Assembly: GCA_024277815.1 (NCBI GenBank)
Contig: JAJRUM010000076.1
Span: forward strand, 1-64,000
Reading direction: 5' to 3'
Source: Gammaproteobacteria bacterium
Lineage (GTDB): Bacteria > Pseudomonadota > Gammaproteobacteria > Xanthomonadales > SZUA-36
Length of the DNA stretch: 64,000 bases
Shown here in pieces: positions 1-7,650 of this stretch (positions within the stretch are counted from its first letter, which is position 1; each line of letters opens with the position of its first letter). Made by a program: the position numbers and the translations under genes. Under the pieces are notes generated by a model, which did not search any database, had not been told where the DNA came from, and saw only the letters and a list, made by a program, of their open reading frames with translations.

Positions 1-2
1 CA

Positions 3-170
3 ACCGGTACTGACGGAACTGATGGCACCAACGGCAGCTATATTACCGGTGACAATATGTGTTTCACTGGCTGCACAACCGGTTCATCGGGTGCAGGTGC
101 GTCGACGCCACCACCGGGTGCCAACCGCTGGATTGAAGTTCGACCACAGGTGCCGGCACCACGACCTTAG
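3..170 (+). CDS. C-terminal end of a collagen-like (Gly-X-Y) protein, partial
   Basis: The third forward frame is open from the window edge to a TAG at 168-170 and encodes 55 residues. It starts with Gly-X-Y triplets (TGTDGTDGTNG), then a Cys-containing stretch, a Ser/Gly/Pro-rich linker, and the C-terminus WIEVRPQVPAPRP. This looks like the end of a secreted or surface-anchored collagen-repeat protein, but the upstream part is missing, so localisation and function cannot be judged. A strong hairpin terminator follows 30 bp downstream, which supports a real gene end here. Confidence 0.5.
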   Translation, partial: TGTDGTDGTNGSYITGDNMCFTGCTTGSSGAGASTPPPGANRWIEVRPQVPAPRP

Positions 171-200
171 CTACAAGCACCGTAAGCAGTACTTAAAAAG

Positions 201-225
201 AAGCCCCGGCCGCTGGCCGGGGCTT
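201..225. terminator. bidirectional intrinsic terminator
   Basis: An 11-bp GC-rich stem (201-211 with 215-225) has a 3-nt loop. It is followed by a T-rich tract on the plus strand (TTTTCTTT) and by TTCTTTTT on the minus strand. It can end both the collagen-like gene coming from the left and the tRNA transcript coming from the right. Confidence 0.85.
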
Positions 226-252
226 TTCTTTGAGATACAAAAAGTATAAATT

Positions 253-329
253 TGGTGGGCCCAGTAGGACTTGAACCTACGACCAATCGATTATGAGTCG
301 AGTGCTCTAACCAGCTGAGCTATGGGCCC
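253..329 (-). tRNA. tRNA-Ile2 (anticodon CAT, lysidine type); would be scored as Met by anticodon alone
   Basis: A 77-nt cloverleaf with acceptor stem GGGCCCA/TGGGCCC, D-arm GCTC/GAGC, anticodon loop CTCATAA, T-arm GTAGG/CCTAC and an encoded 3' CCA (253-255). The anticodon is CAT. Around the anticodon stem and variable loop it has CGACTCATAATCG followed by TTGGTC, the arrangement I know from E. coli tRNA-Ile2. The acceptor pairs C4-G69 and C5-G68 are the TilS-favoured ones. I therefore infer the isoleucine tRNA whose C34 is changed to lysidine to read AUA codons. The outermost anticodon-stem pair (27-43) is a C/T mismatch. An elongator Met assignment is the alternative. Confidence 0.9.
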
Positions 330-368
330 GTTTTTGTGCGGGTGCAATTATAGCTTTCCCGTCAGGTC

Positions 369-629
369 TCAGGAAGCAGCTTTTCCGCTTTCCTGCTTTT
401 TACGCTCCTGGATATGTTCCAGGCTGCGGCGGTACATCATGACAACTTTATCAACGCCTGATGGCTCCAGGCCGCCTTCATTGCCAGCGCCAACATAGGT
501 GGCGTAAATTCCGGAGGCTGCCATCAGTGCAGCTGATACCAGTTGCGGGTCGAAGTCCTGGTCTTTCAACTCATTGGCCAGCTCAATAAATTTGTGTGTA
601 CAGTGGTTATGGCCTTCCCTGTCGTCCAT
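369..629 (-). CDS. small DUF3144-like protein
   Basis: An 86-residue soluble, mainly helical protein with no signal or membrane segment. The middle part (FIELANELKDQDFDPQLVSA, then AALMAASGIYATYV) resembles the DUF3144 family, small cytosolic proteins of unknown function common in Gammaproteobacteria. The lysine/glutamate-rich tail is hydrophilic. It stands between the tRNA and the carboxypeptidase gene, all on the same strand, with about 90 bp upstream. The family call rests on remembered consensus only. Confidence 0.6.
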   Translation of the reverse strand: MDDREGHNHCTHKFIELANELKDQDFDPQLVSAALMAASGIYATYVGAGNEGGLEPSGVDKVVMMYRRSLEHIQERKKQESGKAAS

Positions 630-719
630 TGCCTGAATATCCTTGGTTGCAAATGATCGGGCAATTATAAAGGGTTTGTTCGGTTGGGGGCATCCCCGGC
701 ATCGTAAAGGGCCGTTACG

Positions 720-3329
720 CTAAGGGCACTGGAAGCCGTCAATCCTTGTGAAGCGGACAATATTCAATACACCTGAGCCAAAACCATCCTCGTTGCTGGT
801 GTAGGTGGCGGTGCCGGTTTTGCATTCAAGTGCCAGTTCCAGTGTGCCCCAGGATTTAATTTGTACGCTTGCGGGGTCGAAGTCAGGGCCAAAAATACCA
901 CCGCTGGTGGTCAGCATATCATCGAAGACCAGTTTGCCGCCCCGTTGCGCACCCACGCCGAAAAACCAACGCCGGTTACCCTGCTTGTCATAGCTGAACC
1001 AGTAGACTAGCGCGCGACCATCGTGCAGCATTTCCAGGTTGTAGCCTTCTCCGTCGTGTGTCGGGTCATACCATGACCCACTGAGCAGCGCTTCTGCCGG
1101 CGGCGGAGGTGCGGGTGCTCCCAGCACCGGTTGTGGGCTATCTACACAGGAAACGCCCAGTAGCTTGACTATCCGGGACAGTTCCATGCGCCCTTGCCGT
1201 GCGCCAAGGCGGTAGCTCATGTTGCCGTTGTCGCAGTCTGACCAGACAAAACTTGCCGAACCAACGTTCTTAAGCGTGATCTTGTCAGGGTTGAAACCCG
1301 GTCCGAACTCGCCACCGGATGCACGGTACAGTGTCGGAAACTCAAGACGGTTGCCGCGCACCTCGCCCGGGGCGAAAAACCAATCCTGGGCACCCTCCGC
1401 ATCGTAGGTATACCAGTACATCACTGCCCGCTCATTGGGCAGAACCTGAATCAGGAAACCCTCGCCATCATGCGCAGGGTCGTACCAGGATGAACTGATG
1501 CCCGGTTGGATAAGGAAAGGCTCTGCTACTGCCTGATCAGTTATCTGCAAGCTCAGCGTGGTATCAAAGCCTCCAAAATCAGTCTCATCGCCACCCGTGC
1601 CCTCGTAGCGGATCCAGTGTCCGTCCTGCCAGTCAGCGATGGTCCCGGGGTTTGCGTCGATACGCATACCTGTCATATCTGCTACACGCAGTCGCAGCGT
1701 GCCTTCGACGCCGCCGGCAATCAGGTCACGATTGTGCGTGTCATCCGGGAACCTGAAAGTGATTTTGAGAGCGTCGTCCTGATAGTTCACATAGCCATCC
1801 GGCGCGCCGCCGGGTTTGTCCAGCCACGCGGAGCCTTCAATATTGGTGTTCAGCGTGGCGGCGTTAACCAGTACCGAGGCATCAAAAGTCATCTCGCTGG
1901 CTGGTTGGCCCGGGAAGGGTACCACCACACCATCTTTGCGCCAGCGCATGGGTTTATTGAAGGACAGCCACAAGTCATAGCTGTGGCTGATCTGGATGGG
2001 CCGAAACTGGTTTGTGTACAGCTTGCGGGTTTGCTGGTCGACGATATCCCACGCAGCTTCATAAACCACCGCCCCGGTTTCAGTGTCGATCATACGCAGC
2101 GACTGAATAACCGGCGGCCCCGCCTGACGGTAGTAAGCGGCAGCAAATGATTGGGCAAGCTCCTCGCGAACCCTGCGGATTTGCGAGTCGGGCAATATAA
2201 ACCCATCGTGGCCGTTCTCACTGACGCCACCGTAATCTGCCCCGCCACCGGGCAGCGGGTCATGGAAGCTCTGCCCGCCACTGGGCTCTACCTCCAGCGT
2301 CCAGGATGGCACCTGGTAGACCGCCGTAAAGTATTCGTCGGTGGTACCAATACCTTCGTTCTTCGGCACCGCGAAGCGACCAGCAAAGGCATACCATTTG
2401 CCTTCTGGAAAGGCCAGATGGTGGTTGGTAAAAGTTTTTAGCACCTCTTCCGTTTGCCGGGCCAACCGGTCGTTGCCGGTGGTTACCCAGAAGTGGACCT
2501 GGCTGAACGAGTGGACATCGGTGTAGAGTCGCAGCCTGTCGATGGGCCCCAGTCCGGCGGCCACATCCAGTGCCTGCGTTTCGCTTTCTGACTGGATTCC
2601 GATGCCGTGATAGACCAGGGAATCCGGGTCGGCCGAAGACCGGTCCGGGTTGGTGGCCCAGTAGGGCTGGTTGTTGCGGTTCAGGTCTACACCGTTGAGA
2701 TGATCCAGCGTGGTGAGCAGGTCTTCATCGGTGTCGCGCATATTTTTGCGGCGCATGCGCCCGTCCCGGGGCCAGTCGTTGGGGAAGCGCGGGTCAGTAC
2801 CCAGGTAATTCAAAGCAGGCGTGCGCTGGGTCTGCATGAAGCCGTCAATATTCAGCGAAGGAATGACGATCATGTTGACGTTGTCACGCAGATAGTCGTA
2901 AAAATGGTGGTCGTTGTCGTGCAACGCAAACAGTTCAAGGATGCCCGTGACAACTTCGGGTGTTTGCCATTCACGTGCATGGGTCCCGCCGTTGGTCAGG
3001 GTGGCTGGTTCCGGCAAGCCGTCAATTGTTAACCGGTCAGCGTCGCCAAGGCGATAGGCCCAGATGGTCCGGCCGGCAAAGGTGGTGCCGATTGCCTCAG
3101 GATGCACATTGTCCGTACTGGCCGCAAGATCCTGATGGCGCATGTGTAATCCAGCGTAGGTGCGGAATCCGTCGAACGGCAAGGGGGTATCGACCGGTAT
3201 GGGCACGGGGTAGCCGAGCGCAATAACGTTGGTGACGTCAGGCACCCTGGCTTCAACCCACTCGGTTAACACCTGTGCACTTGCTGCAGTGCTGGTGAGC
3301 AGGGTGATGGTGACCAACAGGCGTTTCAT
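720..3329 (-). CDS. secreted zinc carboxypeptidase, M14 family, with two C-terminal WYDP repeats
   Basis: An 869-residue precursor with a signal peptide (residues 1-18, ending ASA). The M14 catalytic domain follows: zinc ligands H117 and E120 in GGTHAREW, substrate-binding DLNRN at 215-219, third zinc ligand H273 in DVHSFS, and the catalytic glutamate in SWTLEVEP near residue 346. It should remove C-terminal residues from peptides in the periplasm or outside the cell. After a linker come two copies of a repeat of about 100 residues, each starting SWYDP-x-HDGEG and containing YW-x-YD and DWFF/RWFF. This repeat is common in secreted gammaproteobacterial proteins and has no assigned function that I know of. 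Its ATG overlaps the stop of the upstream gene (ATGA), so the two are translationally coupled. Confidence 0.9.
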   Translation of the reverse strand: MKRLLVTITLLTSTAASAQVLTEWVEARVPDVTNVIALGYPVPIPVDTPLPFDGFRTYAGLHMRHQDLAASTDNVHPEAIGTTFAGRTIWAYRLGDADRLTIDGLPEPATLTNGGTHAREWQTPEVVTGILELFALHDNDHHFYDYLRDNVNMIVIPSLNIDGFMQTQRTPALNYLGTDPRFPNDWPRDGRMRRKNMRDTDEDLLTTLDHLNGVDLNRNNQPYWATNPDRSSADPDSLVYHGIGIQSESETQALDVAAGLGPIDRLRLYTDVHSFSQVHFWVTTGNDRLARQTEEVLKTFTNHHLAFPEGKWYAFAGRFAVPKNEGIGTTDEYFTAVYQVPSWTLEVEPSGGQSFHDPLPGGGADYGGVSENGHDGFILPDSQIRRVREELAQSFAAAYYRQAGPPVIQSLRMIDTETGAVVYEAAWDIVDQQTRKLYTNQFRPIQISHSYDLWLSFNKPMRWRKDGVVVPFPGQPASEMTFDASVLVNAATLNTNIEGSAWLDKPGGAPDGYVNYQDDALKITFRFPDDTHNRDLIAGGVEGTLRLRVADMTGMRIDANPGTIADWQDGHWIRYEGTGGDETDFGGFDTTLSLQITDQAVAEPFLIQPGISSSWYDPAHDGEGFLIQVLPNERAVMYWYTYDAEGAQDWFFAPGEVRGNRLEFPTLYRASGGEFGPGFNPDKITLKNVGSASFVWSDCDNGNMSYRLGARQGRMELSRIVKLLGVSCVDSPQPVLGAPAPPPPAEALLSGSWYDPTHDGEGYNLEMLHDGRALVYWFSYDKQGNRRWFFGVGAQRGGKLVFDDMLTTSGGIFGPDFDPASVQIKSWGTLELALECKTGTATYTSNEDGFGSGVLNIVRFTRIDGFQCP

Positions 3330-4351
3330 TTGCGCACTCCGCCATGCAGGCTTTCACGGCTGATGTTCAACGCCAATTGCGCACGTTGTGAGGCCATGGA
3401 GTTGCCCGCAGCCGTAAGCTGAAGTTGCCGTATCGTCAGGATATCAGGGTCCTGTGCCAGCGCCAGCGCAGCAGCGGCGCCAAGCGTGGGGTGGCCCAGC
3501 CGGGCCAGCAATAACTGGCGTGTTGATTCATCATGCTTCAGCGCTGGCCACCAGGCAGCGATCGCCAGAGCGGCATTGCGGGCCGGTGCCTGGTTAATCG
3601 CAAACTGCAGCATGTTGGCCGTATCTGCGGTGCTCATATGGTTAGCAAGTGCCACCAATGCCGGGGCCAGGCTCGCTCCGCGGCCGTCAAGCAGCAAGCG
3701 TTTTGTGGCCACTGGTTCAGTCGTTATCACGGCAGTGACGGCGAGTAGCTGCGTTAAGGCGGGCGACCCTTCTGGCCAATCCAGGGCGGTGGATTGAATG
3801 GCCTGTACCTGAACCAGATCAGCGTTTTGCAAGGCATCCAGGTAACCGGACTGTTGATTGGGGTTGGTGGCCTGAAAATACCCGGGCACGAATTGATGCG
3901 GGTCCGTTGTCAGCAAGAGGCGGGCACTGGCGGCACTTTCATCCCGTATCCAGCCGTTTTCTACACCCGTGGCCGCGGCGCGGATATTAAACAAGGGTAA
4001 GGCAGCGCCTGCGTGATCTTCATGCGGCACAAGGACGCGGGATTGGTAGTTGAGTAGATATCGCATGACATCGGGTGCCACGTCATCTCGTGGCCGAACG
4101 GCCAGTGACCGGGTAAATTCGTAGATTGAGGCTTCCCGTGCTGGCAATGGCCAGTCATTGCGCTGCTCAACCGCCTTGAGGCTATCCAGATCGCGGATCT
4201 TGCCAGCTTCCAGACCAACATTTACCGTTTGGATTGCGGCTTGAGCACCGGCCCGATCCCATTGGGCAACGCTTGCCCGCTGCTGTGCGGTAGCGGCGTT
4301 CACAACCCAGACAGCGAGCAGCAGAGTAGTAAAAATGGAGTAACGTTTCAT
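3326..4351 (-). CDS. secreted alanine-rich helical protein of unknown function
   Basis: I chose the internal ATG giving MKRYSIFTTLLLAVW, because it creates a clean signal peptide ending near NAATAQ; a longer frame starts 63 bp upstream but puts a polar stretch in front. The mature part, about 320 residues, is rich in Ala, Leu and Gln and looks like successive helix pairs (possibly HEAT/TPR-like), with no catalytic motif that I recognise. It overlaps the M14 carboxypeptidase start by 4 nt, so the two proteins are probably made in fixed ratio and may act together outside the cytoplasm. Confidence 0.7.
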   Translation of the reverse strand: MKRYSIFTTLLLAVWVVNAATAQQRASVAQWDRAGAQAAIQTVNVGLEAGKIRDLDSLKAVEQRNDWPLPAREASIYEFTRSLAVRPRDDVAPDVMRYLLNYQSRVLVPHEDHAGAALPLFNIRAAATGVENGWIRDESAASARLLLTTDPHQFVPGYFQATNPNQQSGYLDALQNADLVQVQAIQSTALDWPEGSPALTQLLAVTAVITTEPVATKRLLLDGRGASLAPALVALANHMSTADTANMLQFAINQAPARNAALAIAAWWPALKHDESTRQLLLARLGHPTLGAAAALALAQDPDILTIRQLQLTAAGNSMASQRAQLALNISRESLHGGVRK

Positions 4352-4416
4352 CTGGCCAACCTCAACGGAAGTCTGGCACGGGGCAGTTTGGTGCGCGCTC
4401 GTCCTGCCATACAAAA

Positions 4417-4803
4417 TCAGGGTTTGGTCGCTTTCAAAGCTTCGTATCCAGTAGCATTAAAAATGTGGGTATAGCCATTGGCGTCCAGGGCTTTTTTGGA
4501 TTTCCCAGAGCGGTTGCCGCTGCGGCAATAGACGACCACGGGTCGTTGCTTGTCGGCGCCAATGGCATTCATCAGAGCGTTGGTATCTTCATAGGGAATA
4601 TTGAGCGCACCCTCAATATGACCGGCATCAAACTCTTCTTTGGTACGCACATCTATCAACAGCACTCCGTTTTCAATCATTGGCCATGCCTGTCTGGCCT
4701 GCTCGGGGCTGCCGCTGCCTGCCATGGCGGGGCTGATCAGCCACAGCACCAGGATGAATAGCATGACGTAGGCGATTTGTGTGGGTTCGAGATAGTTGCG
4801 CAT
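4417..4803 (-). CDS. membrane-anchored or periplasmic single-domain rhodanese
   Basis: A 128-residue protein: a hydrophobic segment at residues 10-28 (signal peptide or anchor), then one rhodanese domain with LLIDVRTKEEFDAGHIEGA and the active-site loop VVYCRSGNRSG (C93). Size and layout resemble PspE-type periplasmic sulfurtransferases, which pass sulfane sulfur to a thiophilic acceptor such as cyanide or thiols; the physiological acceptor is unknown. It lies 65 bp upstream of the secreted Ala-rich protein on the same strand and could head that operon. Confidence 0.85.
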   Translation of the reverse strand: MRNYLEPTQIAYVMLFILVLWLISPAMAGSGSPEQARQAWPMIENGVLLIDVRTKEEFDAGHIEGALNIPYEDTNALMNAIGADKQRPVVVYCRSGNRSGKSKKALDANGYTHIFNATGYEALKATKP

Positions 4804-4864
4804 TGTGGTTCCTTAACAGAGTTAAAATCGATTGAGCTTATATTACACCGATGCCGCTGGCTTT

Positions 4865-5545
4865 CTAAGGGTGGCTAAAGTCTGTTAAAACCAGTTTTGC
4901 ACCGGACTCGGAAAGCTGCTTTGCCTGGTCCCCGGTAGCAATACCGATGAACCCCCACTGAAGCTGCTGGCTGGCCAGCAGGTCCCAGGTGCCATCACCG
5001 ATATAGCTGATGGTTGAATTTTTGACACCATGTAGTGCCTGCAGTTTCCGGGCAGCAATTTTCATTATTTCTGTGCGTGCGATGGCGTTGTCTGAGCTGG
5101 TCAGTGGTAAGCCAAACCTGTCCAGGCCGGACAACTGCAGCTTCAGACGGGCGCTGTGTCCCCAACCACCAGTAGCAATTGCGGCAAAAGTTTTGGGATG
5201 GTCAGCAACAGCCTGCAACCAGGCTTCAACGCCTGCCAACGGCATGAAATGAGAGGGGTTGCGTTTGGCTGCAGTTTGTAACAATTGCAGGAACCGTTGC
5301 TTAACCCAATCTATTTCTTGGGGTGACGCGCAACGGCCGAGTTTGTCAGTGCACCACTCCTGCAAAATGCCGGTGTCGGTTACATGCTGGAAGCCGTGTA
5401 AATCCGGCAGGTCGTCCTGCTGGCCAAAACGTTCAAATACCGCTTGCCAGAAGCACTGATTGTCGATTTCAGCGCTCGGCATCAATGTCCCGTCCAGGTC
5501 GAGGATAAAGACCTGTGTCGCGTTGTTAGCCCACTGCCATAACAT
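4865..5545 (-). CDS. HAD-superfamily phosphatase (phosphoglycolate phosphatase-like)
   Basis: A 226-residue cytosolic protein with the HAD motifs in order: nucleophile D16 and acid D18 in FILDLDGTLMP, a serine/threonine-type motif II region (AIATGGWGHS), and the terminal Mg-binding motif YIGDGTWDLLA. A helical cap lies between motifs I and II, as in subfamily IA phosphatases. The substrate cannot be told from sequence. It is divergent from the MBL hydrolase with 42 bp between starts, so the two share a promoter region. Confidence 0.85.
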   Translation of the reverse strand: MLWQWANNATQVFILDLDGTLMPSAEIDNQCFWQAVFERFGQQDDLPDLHGFQHVTDTGILQEWCTDKLGRCASPQEIDWVKQRFLQLLQTAAKRNPSHFMPLAGVEAWLQAVADHPKTFAAIATGGWGHSARLKLQLSGLDRFGLPLTSSDNAIARTEIMKIAARKLQALHGVKNSTISYIGDGTWDLLASQQLQWGFIGIATGDQAKQLSESGAKLVLTDFSHP

Positions 5546-5587
5546 TGTGCTATGTTGCCCGACTCAGACTGAATACGGAACCCCGAG

Positions 5588-6547
5588 ATGACGGCAGACG
5601 AGAAAATCAACGTGACTGAATACAGCGGCGGAGTGGTGGCCATCGACGGTGGCTTTGTACGGGAACAAATGGCCGCTTGCTACCTGCTGGAAGCGGCTAG
5701 CGAAGTTGCATTCATTGAAGTTGGAACCAATACCAGCACGCCCCGCCTGATGAATGTTCTGCAGGCCCGTGGCTGGCAGCCGGAACAGGTGCGTTACGTC
5801 ATTGTCACCCATGTACACCTTGATCACGCAGGTGGTGCCGGCAGCCTGATGCAGTTGTTGCCCAATGCCACTTTCCTGGTTCACCCTTACGGCGCGCGCC
5901 ACATGATTGACCCCTCAAGACTGGAAGCTGGCGCACGTGCTGTGTACGGGGATCAATTGTTTGACCAGATCTACGGCAAGCTGATTGCGGTTCCCGAAGG
6001 ACGGGTACAGGTGATGGAAGATGGTGCAGTGGCCCGCCTCGGCACGCGAGAACTTTTTTTCATGGATACTCCGGGGCATGCACGCCATCATTTTTGTGTG
6101 CACGACAGCCTGACCAATAGCTGGTTCAGTGGTGACACCTTCGGTCTTTCTTACCGCGAGTTCGATACTCAAAATGGCGCCTTCGTGTTTCCGACCACCA
6201 CGCCGGTTCAGTTTGACCCGGCAGCTTTGAAAGAATCAGTCAATCGCTTGATGGCCAGGAAGCCGGAATATATGTACCTGACACACTATGGTCGCGTTGG
6301 TGATTTGCCGGGATTGGCAGCAGAAATGCAGCATGGGGTAGATGTATTCGCTTCGTTTGGCGAGCTGCATAAAGACGATGATCAGCGCACCCAGAAAATC
6401 GAGGCGGCCATCCATGACTGGTTAATGACCGGTTTGAGAAAACACGGCGTGAGCCTGTCTGATGAAGAGTGCAGCAGGTTATTGCAGGCTGATGTTGTCT
6501 TGAATACTCAGGGTATTGAGTTCTGGCTTGACCACCGGGACCGGTAA
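5588..6547 (+). CDS. metallo-beta-lactamase fold hydrolase
   Basis: A 319-residue soluble protein. The MBL signature THVHLDHAGG (H75, H77, D79, H80) binds two metals; the later ligands are probably the His in DTPGHARHH and the Asp in SGDTFG, with YLTHYG near the end. The layout is that of the glyoxalase II / N-acyl hydrolase branch rather than true beta-lactamases. A C-terminal helical extension of about 80 residues follows the core. The substrate is unknown. It starts at an ATG with only a weak ribosome site. Confidence 0.85.
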   Translation: MTADEKINVTEYSGGVVAIDGGFVREQMAACYLLEAASEVAFIEVGTNTSTPRLMNVLQARGWQPEQVRYVIVTHVHLDHAGGAGSLMQLLPNATFLVHPYGARHMIDPSRLEAGARAVYGDQLFDQIYGKLIAVPEGRVQVMEDGAVARLGTRELFFMDTPGHARHHFCVHDSLTNSWFSGDTFGLSYREFDTQNGAFVFPTTTPVQFDPAALKESVNRLMARKPEYMYLTHYGRVGDLPGLAAEMQHGVDVFASFGELHKDDDQRTQKIEAAIHDWLMTGLRKHGVSLSDEECSRLLQADVVLNTQGIEFWLDHRDR

Positions 6548-6665
6548 CTGAAAGTTCAGGCCGGAGGGTGCTGGCCCGCAACGCTGTGGTATTTCAGCTC
6601 AAACTGATGGCGGATGGAGTGCGCGATCGGGTATTGATCCCGGTTGCGCTGGGTGAATCACCGCA

Positions 6666-7100
6666 CTAATAGGTGCCGGTTATGTACTGGTTCAACTGTT
6701 CAATTTCAGATTCTTTCTCATCCACGAGGCGTTTGACCAGATCGCCAATCGACACAATTCCAAGAATTTTTCCGTTTTCAACAACGGGTAGATGCCGGCA
6801 ACAGCAAGTTGTCATGGTTTCCATGCATTGCTGAATTGAATCACCCGGTTCCGCCGTGATAACCGGTGATGTCATCACCTCAGCAACTTTCGTTTCCCGC
6901 GAGGACAGGGACTTCAGGGCGATTTTCTGCAGATAATCCCGCTCGGTGAAGATACCCGCAATGGTATCGCCCTTCTGCACAAGGACAGCTCCAATATTGA
7001 CCTCAGCCATTAGGCTGATGGCATCAAAAACGGTTTCATCGACAGCGACGGAAAGTACCATACCACCCTTGCGATCCAGAATATTAGCGATTGAAGACAT
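6666..7100 (-). CDS. tandem CBS-domain protein
   Basis: A 144-residue protein made of two CBS domains (about residues 8-62 and 70-132), with typical pieces such as GIFTERDY and GIVSIGDLV. Stand-alone CBS pairs bind adenine nucleotides or SAM and act as energy or ligand sensors; the partner here is unknown. An unusual CCC run lies in the second domain (MTTCCCRHLP). The stop is 119 bp from the MBL gene on the opposite strand. Confidence 0.88.
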   Translation of the reverse strand: MSSIANILDRKGGMVLSVAVDETVFDAISLMAEVNIGAVLVQKGDTIAGIFTERDYLQKIALKSLSSRETKVAEVMTSPVITAEPGDSIQQCMETMTTCCCRHLPVVENGKILGIVSIGDLVKRLVDEKESEIEQLNQYITGTY

Positions 7101-7172
7101 AAAATTTTACCGTGTGACCAATACTATTAAGTCTAGACCAGATTGGTTTTTTTTCAACTTTCTATTGCGGTT

Positions 7173-7475
7173 TTATTCTTTGCGCTTGGAAATAACCGTA
7201 TATTCAGCTTCGATCACCTGGCCCTTGACCGTGTTTGAATCAACTTCCGGGAAGGGGGATTTTGCAGCCGGGGCCGGGCCATTTTTGCGCAGACTGCGTC
7301 TGAGCAAGGCAATGCGTATCCAGATGGTGAGAGCTGCTACGAGGCCAACACCAACGACCACAACCAATGCTGCCATGCCAACCATGAAAGCCCCGGCAAG
7401 CGTGAGCACAGCGACGATGCTGGCGATGATCCTGACCACGGGATTCTGTGGCGGTGGGCTGATGTAATACGGCAT
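7173..7475 (-). CDS. small inner-membrane protein of unknown function
   Basis: With the start at the internal ATG (MPYYISPPPQNP) the protein has 100 residues, two adjacent membrane helices (about residues 13-34 and 36-52), and a basic, hydrophilic C-terminal tail of about 45 residues that would face the cytoplasm. A longer reading starts 51 bp upstream, but its extra residues look non-native. No family recognised. It lies 72 bp upstream of the CBS gene on the same strand. Confidence 0.55.
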   Translation of the reverse strand: MPYYISPPPQNPVVRIIASIVAVLTLAGAFMVGMAALVVVVGVGLVAALTIWIRIALLRRSLRKNGPAPAAKSPFPEVDSNTVKGQVIEAEYTVISKRKE

Positions 7476-7650
7476 AGAGAGAAATACCCTGCAAGTTTGA
7501 TGACGTGCCTGTCTATATTGGGCCAAATCGATCAGGAGTCAAATGCAGCCGGTTCACCGCCGGTGTGACAGTGATCTGAATTAAAGGCGGAAGCCTCAGT
7601 GGGTGGTGTAAATGTAGTACCCGCCAGATAGGAACCGGTCGATGTACAGC

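Noticed and set aside
1506-2150. 214-codon plus-strand frame inside the M14 gene
   Set aside because: Antisense shadow: the minus-strand frame has zinc ligands, signal peptide and family order, while this frame has no recognisable features.
6548-6669. Short plus-strand frame (about 44 codons) between the MBL and CBS genes, ending GALGESPH-like
   Set aside because: No start with a ribosome site and the frame overlaps the convergent CBS stop. It could be a gene remnant (VVFQLKLMADGVRDRVLIPV looks protein-like), but this is too little to call.
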